A DNA stretch of 64,000 bases from Armatimonadota bacterium (GTDB taxonomy: Bacteria > Armatimonadota > Fimbriimonadia > Fimbriimonadales > Fimbriimonadaceae), in assembly GCA_018268375.1 (NCBI GenBank), contig JAFDWS010000005.1, forward strand, positions 25,474 through 89,473, written 5' to 3'. A program made the translations under genes and the position numbers. The notes below the pieces were generated by a model. It ran no database searches. It was not told the DNA's origin and saw only the letters and a list, made by a program, of their open reading frames with translations. Below, piece after piece: positions 44,417 through 53,195 of the stretch; position 1 is the stretch's first letter, and the number at the start of each line of letters is the position of its first letter.

Positions 44417-45904
44417 ATGTGGCCGATCCTCGTCGGGATTGAGACCGAGTACGGTCTGACCGTCGAGGGACGCGGAGCCACAGAACAAGTCGACGACAGC
44501 ATGGCGCTCGTCCGGGAGAGCCCGGACGGGCGCTTCGTCGGTTGGGACTACAGGTTTGAATCGCCCAGGGCGGATCTGCGCGGTTACGTGGTCGATCGCC
44601 TAAACGTGGATCCCGAGGACGCGCGTTACGATCAGGGCCGCCACCGGGCTCCCGACACCGACGTACGGTCAGACCGTGTGCTTGCCAACGGCGCGCGTCT
44701 CTATAACGACCACGGGCACCCAGAATACGCGACCCCGGAATGCTGGAGCCTGAGCGAGCTTGTCTTGCAAGACCTGGCGGGGGAGCAGTTCGTGGCCAGA
44801 GCCGCTGAGAGGCTCGCAGAGAAGGCGGGCCGGGCTGTCCGGGTTTACAAGAACAACACGGACTATCACGGTGCCTCGTACGGGACCCATGAGAGTTACC
44901 TTGTGCCCCGCGAACTGGGATTTGAACGGCTCTACAAGTCAGTGGTGCCCATTCTTGTGGCGAGAACAGTGGTCTGCGGAGCAGGCAAGACTGGGTTCGA
45001 GTCGGGCGAGCCTTGCGAGTACCAGATATCTCAGCGGGCGGACTTTTTCGCCGAGCGTGCAGGCGTCGACACGCTGTACCGGCGACCCGTCTTCAACACC
45101 CGCGATGAGCCGCACGCGAACCCGGGTGAATGGATCCGTCTGCACGTCATCAGCGGCGATGCGAACAGGATGCCGGCGGCCACCGCCCGTAAGTGCGCGC
45201 TCGTCAAGTTGGCGCTGTGGTTGGAAGGAACCGGCCACTCCCTGGAATGGTCGCTCGAGCAGCCAGAAAGGGCGATGAGGGCCGTGAGCAGGGATCTGAC
45301 CGGCAACGGGCGCGTCCAACTCGCCGGTAGCGATTGGACTACGCCGCGCCAGATCATCGAATCGTTGGGGGAGGCGGCCTCACGCCACTTGGACGCGGGC
45401 TACCCAGGGGTTGCCGAAGCCTTGCAGCACGTGCAAGCATCGATCGATATCTTTGACTCCTTGGCTTCAGACGGTGAATTGGCGGCGAGGCAAGTCGACT
45501 GGGCTGCGAAACTGGCCATGCTCAGGGCTTTCCAAGAAGAGGACGGACTTGAGTGGAACGATCCGGCTTGCCGTTCCGCAGACTTGTCCTTCCATTGCCT
45601 TGATCCCGAAGAAGACCTCTTCGCCGCCCTCGTTGAATGTGGCATGACGGATCCCTTGCCAAGGGTGGCGGATATCGAAGCTCGAATGGCCAAGCCTCAG
45701 GAGACGAACCGGGCCCTTGCCCGCTCTGTCGCTGTGAGCCGGTTCGCTGACAGTCTGAAAGGCGTTTCATGGGGGAAACTGACGTTTGAAATGGACGGCA
45801 AGCCGAAGACAGTTAGTCTTTCGCCCGAAAAGTGTTACGCTAGGGACATGGAGTCGGCGGGAACCGTAGAAGACTTTATCGCTTTGCTGGAAGAAGAACG
45901 ATGA
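44417..45904 (+). CDS. dop: Dop-type deamidase/depupylase of the UBact system
   Basis: 495 residues, similar to Dop. The carboxylate-amine ligase-like N terminus is GIETEYGLT at residues 7-15. ANGARLYNDHGHPEYATPEC spans about 90-109, with Asp98 at the position of the catalytic Asp. NNTDYHGASYGTHESYLVPR near 145 follows the Dop form (GASYGTHE) rather than the PafA form (GNSYGCHE). The roughly 40-residue stretch before ANGARLY fits the Dop loop. It would deamidate the C-terminal Gln of the modifier encoded next and remove it from substrates. The TGA stop overlaps the modifier ATG (ATGA at 45901-45904). Confidence 0.9.
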   Translation: MWPILVGIETEYGLTVEGRGATEQVDDSMALVRESPDGRFVGWDYRFESPRADLRGYVVDRLNVDPEDARYDQGRHRAPDTDVRSDRVLANGARLYNDHGHPEYATPECWSLSELVLQDLAGEQFVARAAERLAEKAGRAVRVYKNNTDYHGASYGTHESYLVPRELGFERLYKSVVPILVARTVVCGAGKTGFESGEPCEYQISQRADFFAERAGVDTLYRRPVFNTRDEPHANPGEWIRLHVISGDANRMPAATARKCALVKLALWLEGTGHSLEWSLEQPERAMRAVSRDLTGNGRVQLAGSDWTTPRQIIESLGEAASRHLDAGYPGVAEALQHVQASIDIFDSLASDGELAARQVDWAAKLAMLRAFQEEDGLEWNDPACRSADLSFHCLDPEEDLFAALVECGMTDPLPRVADIEARMAKPQETNRALARSVAVSRFADSLKGVSWGKLTFEMDGKPKTVSLSPEKCYARDMESAGTVEDFIALLEEER

Positions 45905-46086
45905 CCATTCGCATCGAAAGAACATTGCGTAGAGAGGGCTCTGAGCCAGAGCGGAAACGGGGGGACGAAGACGGCCCTTCCAAGCCGGGTGTCGACCAGC
46001 CCAAGGCTCCCAACGAGCTCTTAAAGCGCATGCGGCAGATCGACCCGGACAAGGCCCGCAAGTACAGGCAGCGTTCGGGCCAATGA
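45901..46086 (+). CDS. ubact: UBact / Pup-like protein modifier
   Basis: 61 residues, highly charged and probably disordered, with no Cys. The C terminus reads NELLKRMRQIDPDKARKYRQ then RSGQ. Pup and UBact proteins end in a Gly-Glu or Gly-Gln after a helical, Arg-rich stretch. The Gln end implies a precursor needing deamidation before ligation. It is too small and variable for a family call on its own. Its place between the dop and beta-subunit genes, with 4-base overlaps at both ends, makes the assignment strong. Confidence 0.87.
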   Translation: MTIRIERTLRREGSEPERKRGDEDGPSKPGVDQPKAPNELLKRMRQIDPDKARKYRQRSGQ

Positions 46087-46817
46087 CGGTCACGAGTCCG
46101 AAAAGCTTTGGCGAGCTTGTGGGGTTTGCGCCGTCGGCAGGGACTCCCGCCGAAGTGCACGGCACCACCGTTCTCGCCATGCGGTTCGACCGCGGCGTGC
46201 TCATTGTCGCCGACCGACGGGCAACGATGGGCAACCTCATCATGTACGAGCATGCTGAGAAGATCCTGCCCCTCGACGATTGCACCGTGGTCGCCGTGAG
46301 CGGCGCCTACGCAAGGTCGCTCGAGATCAGCCGCTACCTGCGGCATGCCTTCAAATACTATGAGCGGCTCAATCTGGTTGAGATTTCGACCGAAGGCAAG
46401 CTCATGGAGATTTCACGGGCGCTTCAAGGCAATCTGCCGGCAGCCCAAGAAGGGTCAGGTCTGTTCCTCCCTATCGCTGCGGCTTATGACCACAAGAACG
46501 ATCGCTTTGGCGTTTACTTCTTCGACGCGGCTGGAGCTCGCTTCCAAAGTCAAGACTATGCCTGTGCGGGCTCTGGCTCGGAGCGCATCCGGGGTCTCTT
46601 CGAGTATCTGATTCGGACAAAGGGGCCGTGGGCGACCCGGAGGTTCGAGTCGGTCTTAGACGAGGCACTCACGATGTTGGACATCGCAGCCGATCTCGAT
46701 TCTGCGACGGGCGGCTTTAGGAAGATCCTTCCATCGGTCTTTATCCTAACGAGCAAGGGTGTTCAAGAAATGAGCGACGACGACCTCCGCGAAGCGGTCG
46801 AACGGATCCTTAAATAA
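46083..46817 (+). CDS. prcB: 20S proteasome beta-type subunit
   Basis: 244 residues. A propeptide of 27 residues ends in EVHG; cleavage exposes Thr28 as the catalytic Thr1 (TTVLAMRFD). The other catalytic residues fall in register: Asp at mature position 17 (VADRRATMG) and Lys at 33 (EHAEKILPL). The fold follows HslV/20S beta. The ATG overlaps the modifier stop. The gene ends at the terminator hairpin, so no alpha subunit gene (prcA) follows. Confidence 0.93.
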   Translation: MTVTSPKSFGELVGFAPSAGTPAEVHGTTVLAMRFDRGVLIVADRRATMGNLIMYEHAEKILPLDDCTVVAVSGAYARSLEISRYLRHAFKYYERLNLVEISTEGKLMEISRALQGNLPAAQEGSGLFLPIAAAYDHKNDRFGVYFFDAAGARFQSQDYACAGSGSERIRGLFEYLIRTKGPWATRRFESVLDEALTMLDIAADLDSATGGFRKILPSVFILTSKGVQEMSDDDLREAVERILK

Positions 46818-46820
46818 AGA

Positions 46821-46851
46821 AAGGCGGGCGGAGTCGTCCTCCGCCCGCCTT
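46821..46851. terminator. Strong hairpin terminator between convergent prcB and barrel gene
   Basis: Perfect 13-base stem AAGGCGGGCGGAG / CTCCGCCCGCCTT with loop TCGTC. On the minus strand it is followed by TTTCTTTATTTA, a proper U-tract, so it should stop the barrel gene transcript. On the plus strand there is no U-run, but the stem may still work for prcB. Confidence 0.85.
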
Positions 46852-46863
46852 CGCTCGTCGAAC

Positions 46864-47370
46864 TTAGAACCGGTAGCCGAGATAGGCGCCAATCGATGTG
46901 GCGCGTGCACCGTTCGCGTCGTCGCTGAAGAAGAAGTTCAGCTCGCCGAAAATGTGCTCCCCGAACTCGACGCCATAGCCGGCGCGGCCAGCAAGGACCG
47001 TCTTGGTCGACGTCACGTCGACGATGGCGACACCAGCACCAAGCTGGAAGTAGGAGCGACGTCCCGGCTCCATGCCGTTGACGCTGTACCACCGCTGGTT
47101 CAAGCAGATTGGGAAGATGTTGCCTTTGGCACCGCTTCCGCTCTTGCCGAGCCAGTCGAGCGAGATGGTCGTTTCGCCGCCCTGCAAGAGGCCGCGTTCG
47201 AAGAAGTAGTCCGCACCGACGCCGATGAAGTTCCTGACCAGGTCCCTGGTCTCATTGTCGATGGGATATGCGTATCCGAGCCGGAAGGCCAGGTTGGTGG
47301 GCGTGCCAACAGCCTGAGCTGAGGCATACGCGGCCGATCCGAGGGCCGCTAGAACAATCAGTGTCCTCAT
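46864..47370 (-). CDS. Small outer-membrane beta-barrel protein
   Basis: 168 residues from the ATG at 47368-47370, preceded by GGAGGAGAA. The signal peptide is MRTLIVLAALGSAAYASAQA. The mature chain has about eight amphipathic strands and ends in IGAYLGYRF, with the terminal Phe expected by the BAM machinery. It resembles OmpA/OmpW-size barrels, but no family is assigned. It is preceded by a good promoter and followed by a strong terminator, so it is a single-gene transcript. Confidence 0.82.
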   Translation of the reverse strand: MRTLIVLAALGSAAYASAQAVGTPTNLAFRLGYAYPIDNETRDLVRNFIGVGADYFFERGLLQGGETTISLDWLGKSGSGAKGNIFPICLNQRWYSVNGMEPGRRSYFQLGAGVAIVDVTSTKTVLAGRAGYGVEFGEHIFGELNFFFSDDANGARATSIGAYLGYRF

Positions 47371-47421
47371 GTTTCTCCTCCGTGAGTCCTTCACGGGCCC
47401 AAATCCGATTGAGCAACTTCT

Positions 47422-47449
47422 ATTCTACTTGAACGGGGCCCGGATTCAA
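47422..47449 (-). promoter_or_regulatory. Likely promoter of the small barrel gene
   Basis: Minus-strand TTGAAT (47449-47444), 16-base spacer, TAGAAT (47427-47422), 51 bases before the ATG. Inferred by eye. Confidence 0.5.
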
Positions 47450-47488
47450 CCGGCTCTCGCTCAACTTGAACGGTAAACTTGCCCATCC

Positions 47489-49552
47489 ATGCCAGACCTT
47501 CTGTTCGAATTAGGCTGTGAGGAGCTTCCTGCCTCCTCCGTCCGCAGAGCCTTCGAGCAGCTCAAAGGCGAGGTCTGCAAGAAGTTGGAAGCGGCAGGAA
47601 TTGGCTATGGGGAGGCCGTTGCTCTCGGGACGCCTCGGCGTCTGATCTTGAGCGTGAAGGATGTCGTCGGGCAACAGCCGGACAAGGAGAAGGAGGCACG
47701 CGGGCCAGCACTTGCCGCCGCCTACGATAGCTCCGGCGCACCGACGAAGGCACTGGAGGGATTTTGCCGTGGGCAGGGGATCGAGCCAGGGGCCGTCGAG
47801 AAGAGGGGCGAGCACGTGTGGGCCGTCACCACGGTCAAGGGCGTTCCCACCATCGAACTCCTGGGGCCGATTCTCACCGAATCTGTGCTTGCGATCAGCT
47901 TCGACAAAACGATGAGGTGGGCGAACGGATCGACCCGTTTCGCACGACCGATTCGCTGGATCGTGGCCAAGTTCGGCGACGATGTCGTTTCCATGACGAT
48001 CGAAGGCGTTACCGCGGGCTCACTGACCCGCGGGCACCGGTTCGAACACCCGGACGAGTTTGAAGCAGGCTCCTTCGAGAGCCTCTTAGAGGCGCTCCGG
48101 ACCCGGATGGTTGAGCCCGACCCAGAACGGCGCATCGCAAGAATCCGAGAGGGCGTTGCCGCCTGCAGTCAGGGAAAAGCCCAGCAGTCGGACGAACTGG
48201 TCGAAGAGAACGCCTACCTTTGCGAATGGCCCTCAGCCCTGGAAGGCACGTTTCCTGAGCATTACCTGCAGCTTCCGAAGGCCGTTCTCACCACGGTCAT
48301 GGCTAAGCATGAGCGATTCTTCCCCGTCTACGAAGGTGATGGCAAAATCGTCAACCGGTTTGTCTCGGTTAGGAACGGTGGGCAGGAGGGCCCCGTCAGG
48401 GAAGGCAACGCTTGGGTTTTGAACGCTCGCCTGAACGACGCAAGCTTCTTTTTCCAGGACGATAGCAAGTCGACAATGGCGGATTTCTTGGAGAAGACGT
48501 CCTCCATGCACTTCCAAGAGAAGCTCGGCACAGTCCGGGCAAGGGCTGACCGATTGGAAGCGCTCGCGAGGGAAACCGCCGTGTGGTCCGGGGCGAGCCA
48601 GGAAGAGGCGGACTACGCTGAGAAGGCGGGGCTCTTCGCGAAGGCCGACCTCAGCACGGGCCTAGTCTCAGAGCTCGACGAGCTCCAGGGTGTCATCGGG
48701 GGCGAGTACGCGCGGCGAGAGGGCATGCCGGACGCCGTCTGCTGGGCCATCGCCAGCCACTACGACCTCGCAAAGAACCTTGATCCCGCTTGCGAGGGTG
48801 CTCGTACTTCGGTGCGCCTGCTCATCGCCGACCAGGTAGACAAGCTCGCTGGCTTCATGGGCTTGGGGTTAACGCCCAGCGGCTCCAGCGACCCCTACGG
48901 CCTACGTCGTTCGGCGACCTTGCTGATTGAAGCCTGTTGGACTTGGCCTGAGAGCTTGCCAAGCCTGGAGAAACTGTTTTCACTGGCCTTTGGGCTGTAC
49001 CGTGACCAAGGAGCACCCGTCGACGCGGACGGCGCCATGTCCAACCTCAAGGACGTCTTCCGGAGTCGATACGAGGCCCTGCTGACGGGAAGCCACCGCT
49101 ACGACCTCGTCAACGCTGCTTGCCTCGAGGAGCACCTCTTGCAGCCGCGCTCGGTGCGGTTCAGACTCAAGGTTCTAGAGGAACTGGCGAAGGATGTGGA
49201 TTTCGTCCAAACTGCCACGCGACCGGCGAACATCGTTTCGGCAGCGAAGGCGAAGGGTATTCATTTCGAGTCGGGCGACCGCGCTGCCCTCGACTCTGCC
49301 GAAGGGTCGGCTCTTGACCAGGTGCTTGACGCATGCCGGCTAGGGATCGAATCGGCGGCCGCAAGCGAGCACTGCGAAGGGTTGATCATTGCACTGCGAC
49401 CGCTCATCCCGCCGATCAACGCATTCTTCGACTCGACCATGGTGATGGTGGACGACTCGCGCGTTCGAGACGCCAGGCTCAGTCTGCTCTCTGATTGTGC
49501 GGCGGCTTTGCGATCAGCCGGCGACTTTACGCAGGTCGTTATCGAAGGCTGA
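47489..49552 (+). CDS. glyS: Glycyl-tRNA synthetase beta subunit
   Basis: 687 residues, the family length. The N terminus LLFELGCEELPASSVRRAFE is the GlyS signature, and the tRNA-binding HD-like and anticodon domains follow (ADLSTGLVSELDELQGVIGG near 385). The enzyme is an alpha2beta2 tetramer; the alpha subunit gene glyQ is not in the window. It is convergent with ribE, overlapping by 14 bases. Confidence 0.96.
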   Translation: MPDLLFELGCEELPASSVRRAFEQLKGEVCKKLEAAGIGYGEAVALGTPRRLILSVKDVVGQQPDKEKEARGPALAAAYDSSGAPTKALEGFCRGQGIEPGAVEKRGEHVWAVTTVKGVPTIELLGPILTESVLAISFDKTMRWANGSTRFARPIRWIVAKFGDDVVSMTIEGVTAGSLTRGHRFEHPDEFEAGSFESLLEALRTRMVEPDPERRIARIREGVAACSQGKAQQSDELVEENAYLCEWPSALEGTFPEHYLQLPKAVLTTVMAKHERFFPVYEGDGKIVNRFVSVRNGGQEGPVREGNAWVLNARLNDASFFFQDDSKSTMADFLEKTSSMHFQEKLGTVRARADRLEALARETAVWSGASQEEADYAEKAGLFAKADLSTGLVSELDELQGVIGGEYARREGMPDAVCWAIASHYDLAKNLDPACEGARTSVRLLIADQVDKLAGFMGLGLTPSGSSDPYGLRRSATLLIEACWTWPESLPSLEKLFSLAFGLYRDQGAPVDADGAMSNLKDVFRSRYEALLTGSHRYDLVNAACLEEHLLQPRSVRFRLKVLEELAKDVDFVQTATRPANIVSAAKAKGIHFESGDRAALDSAEGSALDQVLDACRLGIESAAASEHCEGLIIALRPLIPPINAFFDSTMVMVDDSRVRDARLSLLSDCAAALRSAGDFTQVVIEG

Positions 49553-50114
49553 GCATCCGCTCGACGTACCGGGCGATGACGTCGTACTCGACGTTGACGC
49601 GAGCCCCTGGCTGAAGGGCCCCGAGGGTCGTTGTTCCCAAAGTGTGAGGGATCGCTGCGACTTCGAACTCGCCTCCCTCCGGGCGGACGATCGTCAAGCT
49701 CACGCCGTCGATGCATATCGAACCCTTGTCGACGAGATAGCGCGGCTCCGCCACCCGAAACCGCAAGACCTCTGAGCCTTCGAGGGGTTGTCGAGAAAGG
49801 AAGGTTCCTTGCTCGTCAACATGCCCCTGAACGAGGTGCCCCCCAAATCTTTCTCCAGCCTTGAGCGCCCTCTCTAAGTTGACCTTCGACCCTGCCACGA
49901 GGTCGCCGAGCGCCGTTCGGCTCCATGTTTCCTCGCTCACGTCGAACCCCAAGCGGCCGTCGAAGCGGGCCAAGGTGAGGCAGCAACCGTTCAAGGCGAT
50001 GGACTCTCCGATTTGCCACGGGTCGTCTTGCCAGCGCATCGGGTCTGCAACGGCAAGGCTACCGGGGTCAATGTCGGTCACCACAGCCACGGCCTCCACG
50101 ATGCCGGTGAACAT
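49539..50114 (-). CDS. ribE: Riboflavin synthase alpha chain
   Basis: 191 residues with two lumazine-binding repeats. The first begins MFTGIVEAVAVVTDI with ESIALNGCCLTL, and the second contains GHVDEQGTF and DGVSLTIV. It makes riboflavin from two 6,7-dimethyl-8-ribityllumazine molecules. No FMN riboswitch or other rib gene is beside it. Confidence 0.95.
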   Translation of the reverse strand: MFTGIVEAVAVVTDIDPGSLAVADPMRWQDDPWQIGESIALNGCCLTLARFDGRLGFDVSEETWSRTALGDLVAGSKVNLERALKAGERFGGHLVQGHVDEQGTFLSRQPLEGSEVLRFRVAEPRYLVDKGSICIDGVSLTIVRPEGGEFEVAAIPHTLGTTTLGALQPGARVNVEYDVIARYVERMLSLR

Positions 50115-50237
50115 ACGGACAGTTTACGGTTTCAATTGCCCGCACATTTGGCTGTTGTGGGCCATCCTCGTAGATTCTGCGGTCACGCCAAATTTGAACT
50201 CGCCGAAACTCGAAGAGTACGCAAGAGCGAGGACAGG

Positions 50238-51617
50238 ATGAGCAGAGGAACCGGTTTTGGGCAATCTTTGAGGTCGACGACCTCCTTGAGGATCGATCCT
50301 CGGGTCATCTTGGCGAGCCAGATCCTTGAGCTGAACCAAGCAGAGCTTTCCGAGGCGGTCGAGTCGGAGCTCAATGAGAATCCGGCCCTTGACCGCATCG
50401 ACGACCACGAGGAGGGCCCCACTCGCGATGAGATCATGCGTCACGTTGCGCCCAGCGAGTTGAAACCCTCTGGCGAATGTCACGAACTGTGGCGTTCCCT
50501 GCCCAAGGACGCTGGATCGGACTTCGACTGGGTCGAGATGGCAAGCATCAAGAGCTCTCTCTGGGACCACTTGCGGGCACAGTTGTCCCACAAGCTGCCG
50601 GGCCAATGTGGCGCCCTCTGCGAGTACCTCGTTGGCAGCATCAACGAGCGGGGCTACTTGACCTGCACACCGGAGGAGGCGGCTCTCGACTGTGACACTT
50701 CGCTCGAAGAGGCGGAGATGGCGATCGAGGCCCTCAAGTCTTGTGAGCCGGCCGGAGTGGGAGCCTCAGACTTACAAGAGTGCCTGTACCTGCAGATGCG
50801 CGGAGCAGAGTCCGACGCCGAAAAGCTTGCCCGGTTGATCCTCAAGAACCAATGGGAGGAGCTTGTCCAACGGGACGCCCGCTCGATCCGCAGGGCTTAC
50901 AAGGTGCCAATGGAGCTCGTTGAGGAAGCCTTTGAAGTCATTGTCAGCCTGAGTCCTTTCCCAGGTGAGGGGTTTGAAGTGTCGAGCGCGTCGTCGACGG
51001 AACGGGTCGTCGGTGCCCAGCCTGACATCGCACTCAAGCGCGACGAGGCTGGTTGGCGCGTAGATGTTCAGGGCCCGTCGCCGCTGAGCCTTCGAATCGA
51101 CCGCACCTATGAGCAGCGGTACAGGGAGTTGGAGAAGTCGCGGTCTGACAAGGGAGAAAAGCGCCACATCAGCGAGTTCGTCGAGCGGGCTCAAGCCTTC
51201 CTCGACGCGGTGTCCCAGCGCCGGAGGCTCATGGCGGAAATCGGCAAGTACCTGATCGACCGCCAAACTGGGTTTGTCTCCACGGGCGAGTACCGGTTCC
51301 TCGTGCCCCTCACAAGGAGCCAGGTCGCCCAAGACCTTGGCGCCCACGAAAGCACGGTCAGCAGGGCGACCAACGGCAAGTACGTCGAGATCGCGACCGG
51401 TGAGGTCGTCTCGTTCGATGTCTTTTTCAAGCCCGCGCTCAGGGTTCAGAAGCTGATCGAGGAGATTCTGGCCAGTGAGAACCCAGACAGTCCGCTCAGC
51501 GACGAGTCGATCGCGAGGCTCTTGAAGGAGCAAGGCGTGCAAGTGGCGAGACGGACGGTCAACAAGTATCGAGACCGCACCAAGTTGCTTTCCAGTCGCC
51601 GCCGGAAGAGTGCCTAG
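50238..51617 (+). CDS. rpoN: RNA polymerase sigma-54 factor
   Basis: 459 residues. The C-terminal RpoN box ARRTVNKYR is intact near residue 440, with the helix-turn-helix (RSQVAQDLGAHESTVSRA) near 350. The N-terminal region I is present (QSLRSTTSLRIDPRVILASQ), and the Gln-rich part is short. Start at 50238 after GAGCGAGGACAGG. Sigma-54 works with bacterial enhancer-binding proteins, none of which is in this window. It is separated by 36 bases from the HD-domain gene. Confidence 0.95.
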   Translation: MSRGTGFGQSLRSTTSLRIDPRVILASQILELNQAELSEAVESELNENPALDRIDDHEEGPTRDEIMRHVAPSELKPSGECHELWRSLPKDAGSDFDWVEMASIKSSLWDHLRAQLSHKLPGQCGALCEYLVGSINERGYLTCTPEEAALDCDTSLEEAEMAIEALKSCEPAGVGASDLQECLYLQMRGAESDAEKLARLILKNQWEELVQRDARSIRRAYKVPMELVEEAFEVIVSLSPFPGEGFEVSSASSTERVVGAQPDIALKRDEAGWRVDVQGPSPLSLRIDRTYEQRYRELEKSRSDKGEKRHISEFVERAQAFLDAVSQRRRLMAEIGKYLIDRQTGFVSTGEYRFLVPLTRSQVAQDLGAHESTVSRATNGKYVEIATGEVVSFDVFFKPALRVQKLIEEILASENPDSPLSDESIARLLKEQGVQVARRTVNKYRDRTKLLSSRRRKSA

Positions 51618-51653
51618 CGCTCTCGCGCGAGCGATTTCGGCCACAATCGGTCG

Positions 51654-52220
51654 ATGACCAGGGACGAAGCTTTCGAGCTCGTTTGCGCCCACACACCCAG
51701 CGACTCCTTGCGGCGGCACATGCTCGCGGTTGAGACATGTCTTCGGTGGTATGCCCGTAAGTTAGAAGAAGACGAGGAGACCTGGGGCCTTGCTGGCCTT
51801 CTCCATGACTTTGACTACGAACAGCACCCCGACGAGCATCCCCTGTGGGGGATGCGGTTGCTCGAGCAGATGGGTGTCGATCCGGTTATCGTCAAGGCCA
51901 TTGCCAGCCACTACGCGGACAAGACCGGTGTGCGCCCGGAGACGCCCTTGGAGCGGCACTTGTTTGCGTGCGACGAACTCGCTGGCCTGATCACCGCGGT
52001 GACATACGTGCGGCCCAGCAAAAGCATCCTCGACGTTGAGGTCAAGAGCGTCACAAAGAAGCTCAGGGAGCCCTCCTTCGCAGCGGGCGTCAATCGGGAC
52101 GATGTGCAACAGGGGGCGCAGATGATTGGGCTCGAACTCCACGAGCACATCGCCAACATGCTGGAAGCCATGAAGGCCAATGCGGCCGAACTCGGGCTAC
52201 AGGGCAATCCGGGAGCCTGA
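51654..52220 (+). CDS. HD-domain phosphohydrolase
   Basis: 188 residues. The HD metal-binding set is present: His in RRHMLAVE, HD in LAGLLHDFDYEQHPDEHP, and downstream His/Asp in IASHYADKT and FACDELAG. Small stand-alone HD proteins of this type hydrolyse nucleotides or phosphate esters. The substrate is unknown. It follows rpoN closely in the same direction and is convergent with the aldo/keto reductase. Confidence 0.88.
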   Translation: MTRDEAFELVCAHTPSDSLRRHMLAVETCLRWYARKLEEDEETWGLAGLLHDFDYEQHPDEHPLWGMRLLEQMGVDPVIVKAIASHYADKTGVRPETPLERHLFACDELAGLITAVTYVRPSKSILDVEVKSVTKKLREPSFAAGVNRDDVQQGAQMIGLELHEHIANMLEAMKANAAELGLQGNPGA

Positions 52221-52223
52221 GCC

Positions 52224-53135
52224 TTAACCTTGCCCCACCCAGTCGGGCTCGGCCACCTCTTTCCATCGAGCGCGAATTCCTGCGACCATTTCTTCTGGCA
52301 ACGGGCCGTTGGCAACGTACGCCGAATTCTGCCGCCAGCGTCCGGGCTTTGACGTGCCGACGATAGCGGTGCTGACCCCAGGTAAGCCAAGGGTGAACCG
52401 GAGGGGAATCTCCGCAGACGCGGACGTGTCGGCGAGGAACGGAAACTCCAGTTGCTTCAAGCGCTTCCAGTACTCGGTAGCGTAGTTCGAAGGCGGGGCG
52501 TCCGATCCTGTCCACGCGACATTTGCGATTGGCCGCTTGACGATCACTCCAATGTCGTTCTTCACCGCCAGCGGCAAGGTGAGTTCGATGGCCTGTTGGT
52601 CGGCGATGCTGACGCTCGTTTGCAGCGTGTCGAAGACACCGCTCTCAAGTGCCCAAACGGCTTCTTCCCGATCCCCGCTGTGGCCGATGAACCTTGTTTT
52701 GCCCTGCTCCTGCGCGCGCTTGAGCACCTCGATGACATCGCCTTGCTTGAGCAAGTCCAAGCTACAACTGTGAAGCTGAAGGAGGTCGACATGGTCGGTC
52801 TTCAGGCGCTTGAGAGACCGATCGATGCCTTCCATCATCATCTGCGGGTTCCAGTCGTCTTCGCGCGTCCACGCACTGGGGAAGTCGCCGACCGCGTGCC
52901 CTGTCTTTGTCAGGAGGACGTAGTCGTCCCGTCGGTGGGAAACGGCCGCGCCGATCTTGTCCTCCGAGTCCATGTAGCACTCGCCGGTGTCGATCACGTT
53001 GAGTCCATCGTCCAAGAATTCATTGAGGACCTTGGACACATCAGCGCCCGGCTCTAGACTGAAGCCGATGGGGCTGCCGCCAAAGCCCAGGGGAGTGACC
53101 ATCAGGCCCGTCCTGCCGAGCCGCCTCTTTTCCAT
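52224..53135 (-). CDS. Aldo/keto reductase
   Basis: 303 residues, a TIM barrel. The catalytic tetrad is visible: Asp and Tyr in VIDTGECYMDSE near 45-55, Lys in VLLTKTGH near 75 and His in LLQLHSCS near 120. The C-terminal cofactor motif is STAIVGTSKPGRW. It uses NADPH; the substrate is unknown. Its close neighbours give no pathway hint. Confidence 0.93.
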   Translation of the reverse strand: MEKRRLGRTGLMVTPLGFGGSPIGFSLEPGADVSKVLNEFLDDGLNVIDTGECYMDSEDKIGAAVSHRRDDYVLLTKTGHAVGDFPSAWTREDDWNPQMMMEGIDRSLKRLKTDHVDLLQLHSCSLDLLKQGDVIEVLKRAQEQGKTRFIGHSGDREEAVWALESGVFDTLQTSVSIADQQAIELTLPLAVKNDIGVIVKRPIANVAWTGSDAPPSNYATEYWKRLKQLEFPFLADTSASAEIPLRFTLGLPGVSTAIVGTSKPGRWRQNSAYVANGPLPEEMVAGIRARWKEVAEPDWVGQG

Positions 53136-53195
53136 AGGCGGATTGTGACCGGTCCGGTCTGGCGGCCCCTGTCCGGGGCCACCAGTGGACCGTTC

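Noticed and set aside
47427..47473. Direct repeat ACTTGAACGG (47427 and 47464), also seen near 18660 on the minus strand
   Set aside because: Ten bases, three copies and no consistent position relative to starts; probably chance.
51618..51640. Terminator after rpoN (CGCTC/GAGCG hairpin)
   Set aside because: Short stem with no U-run, and the next gene follows at once in the same direction.
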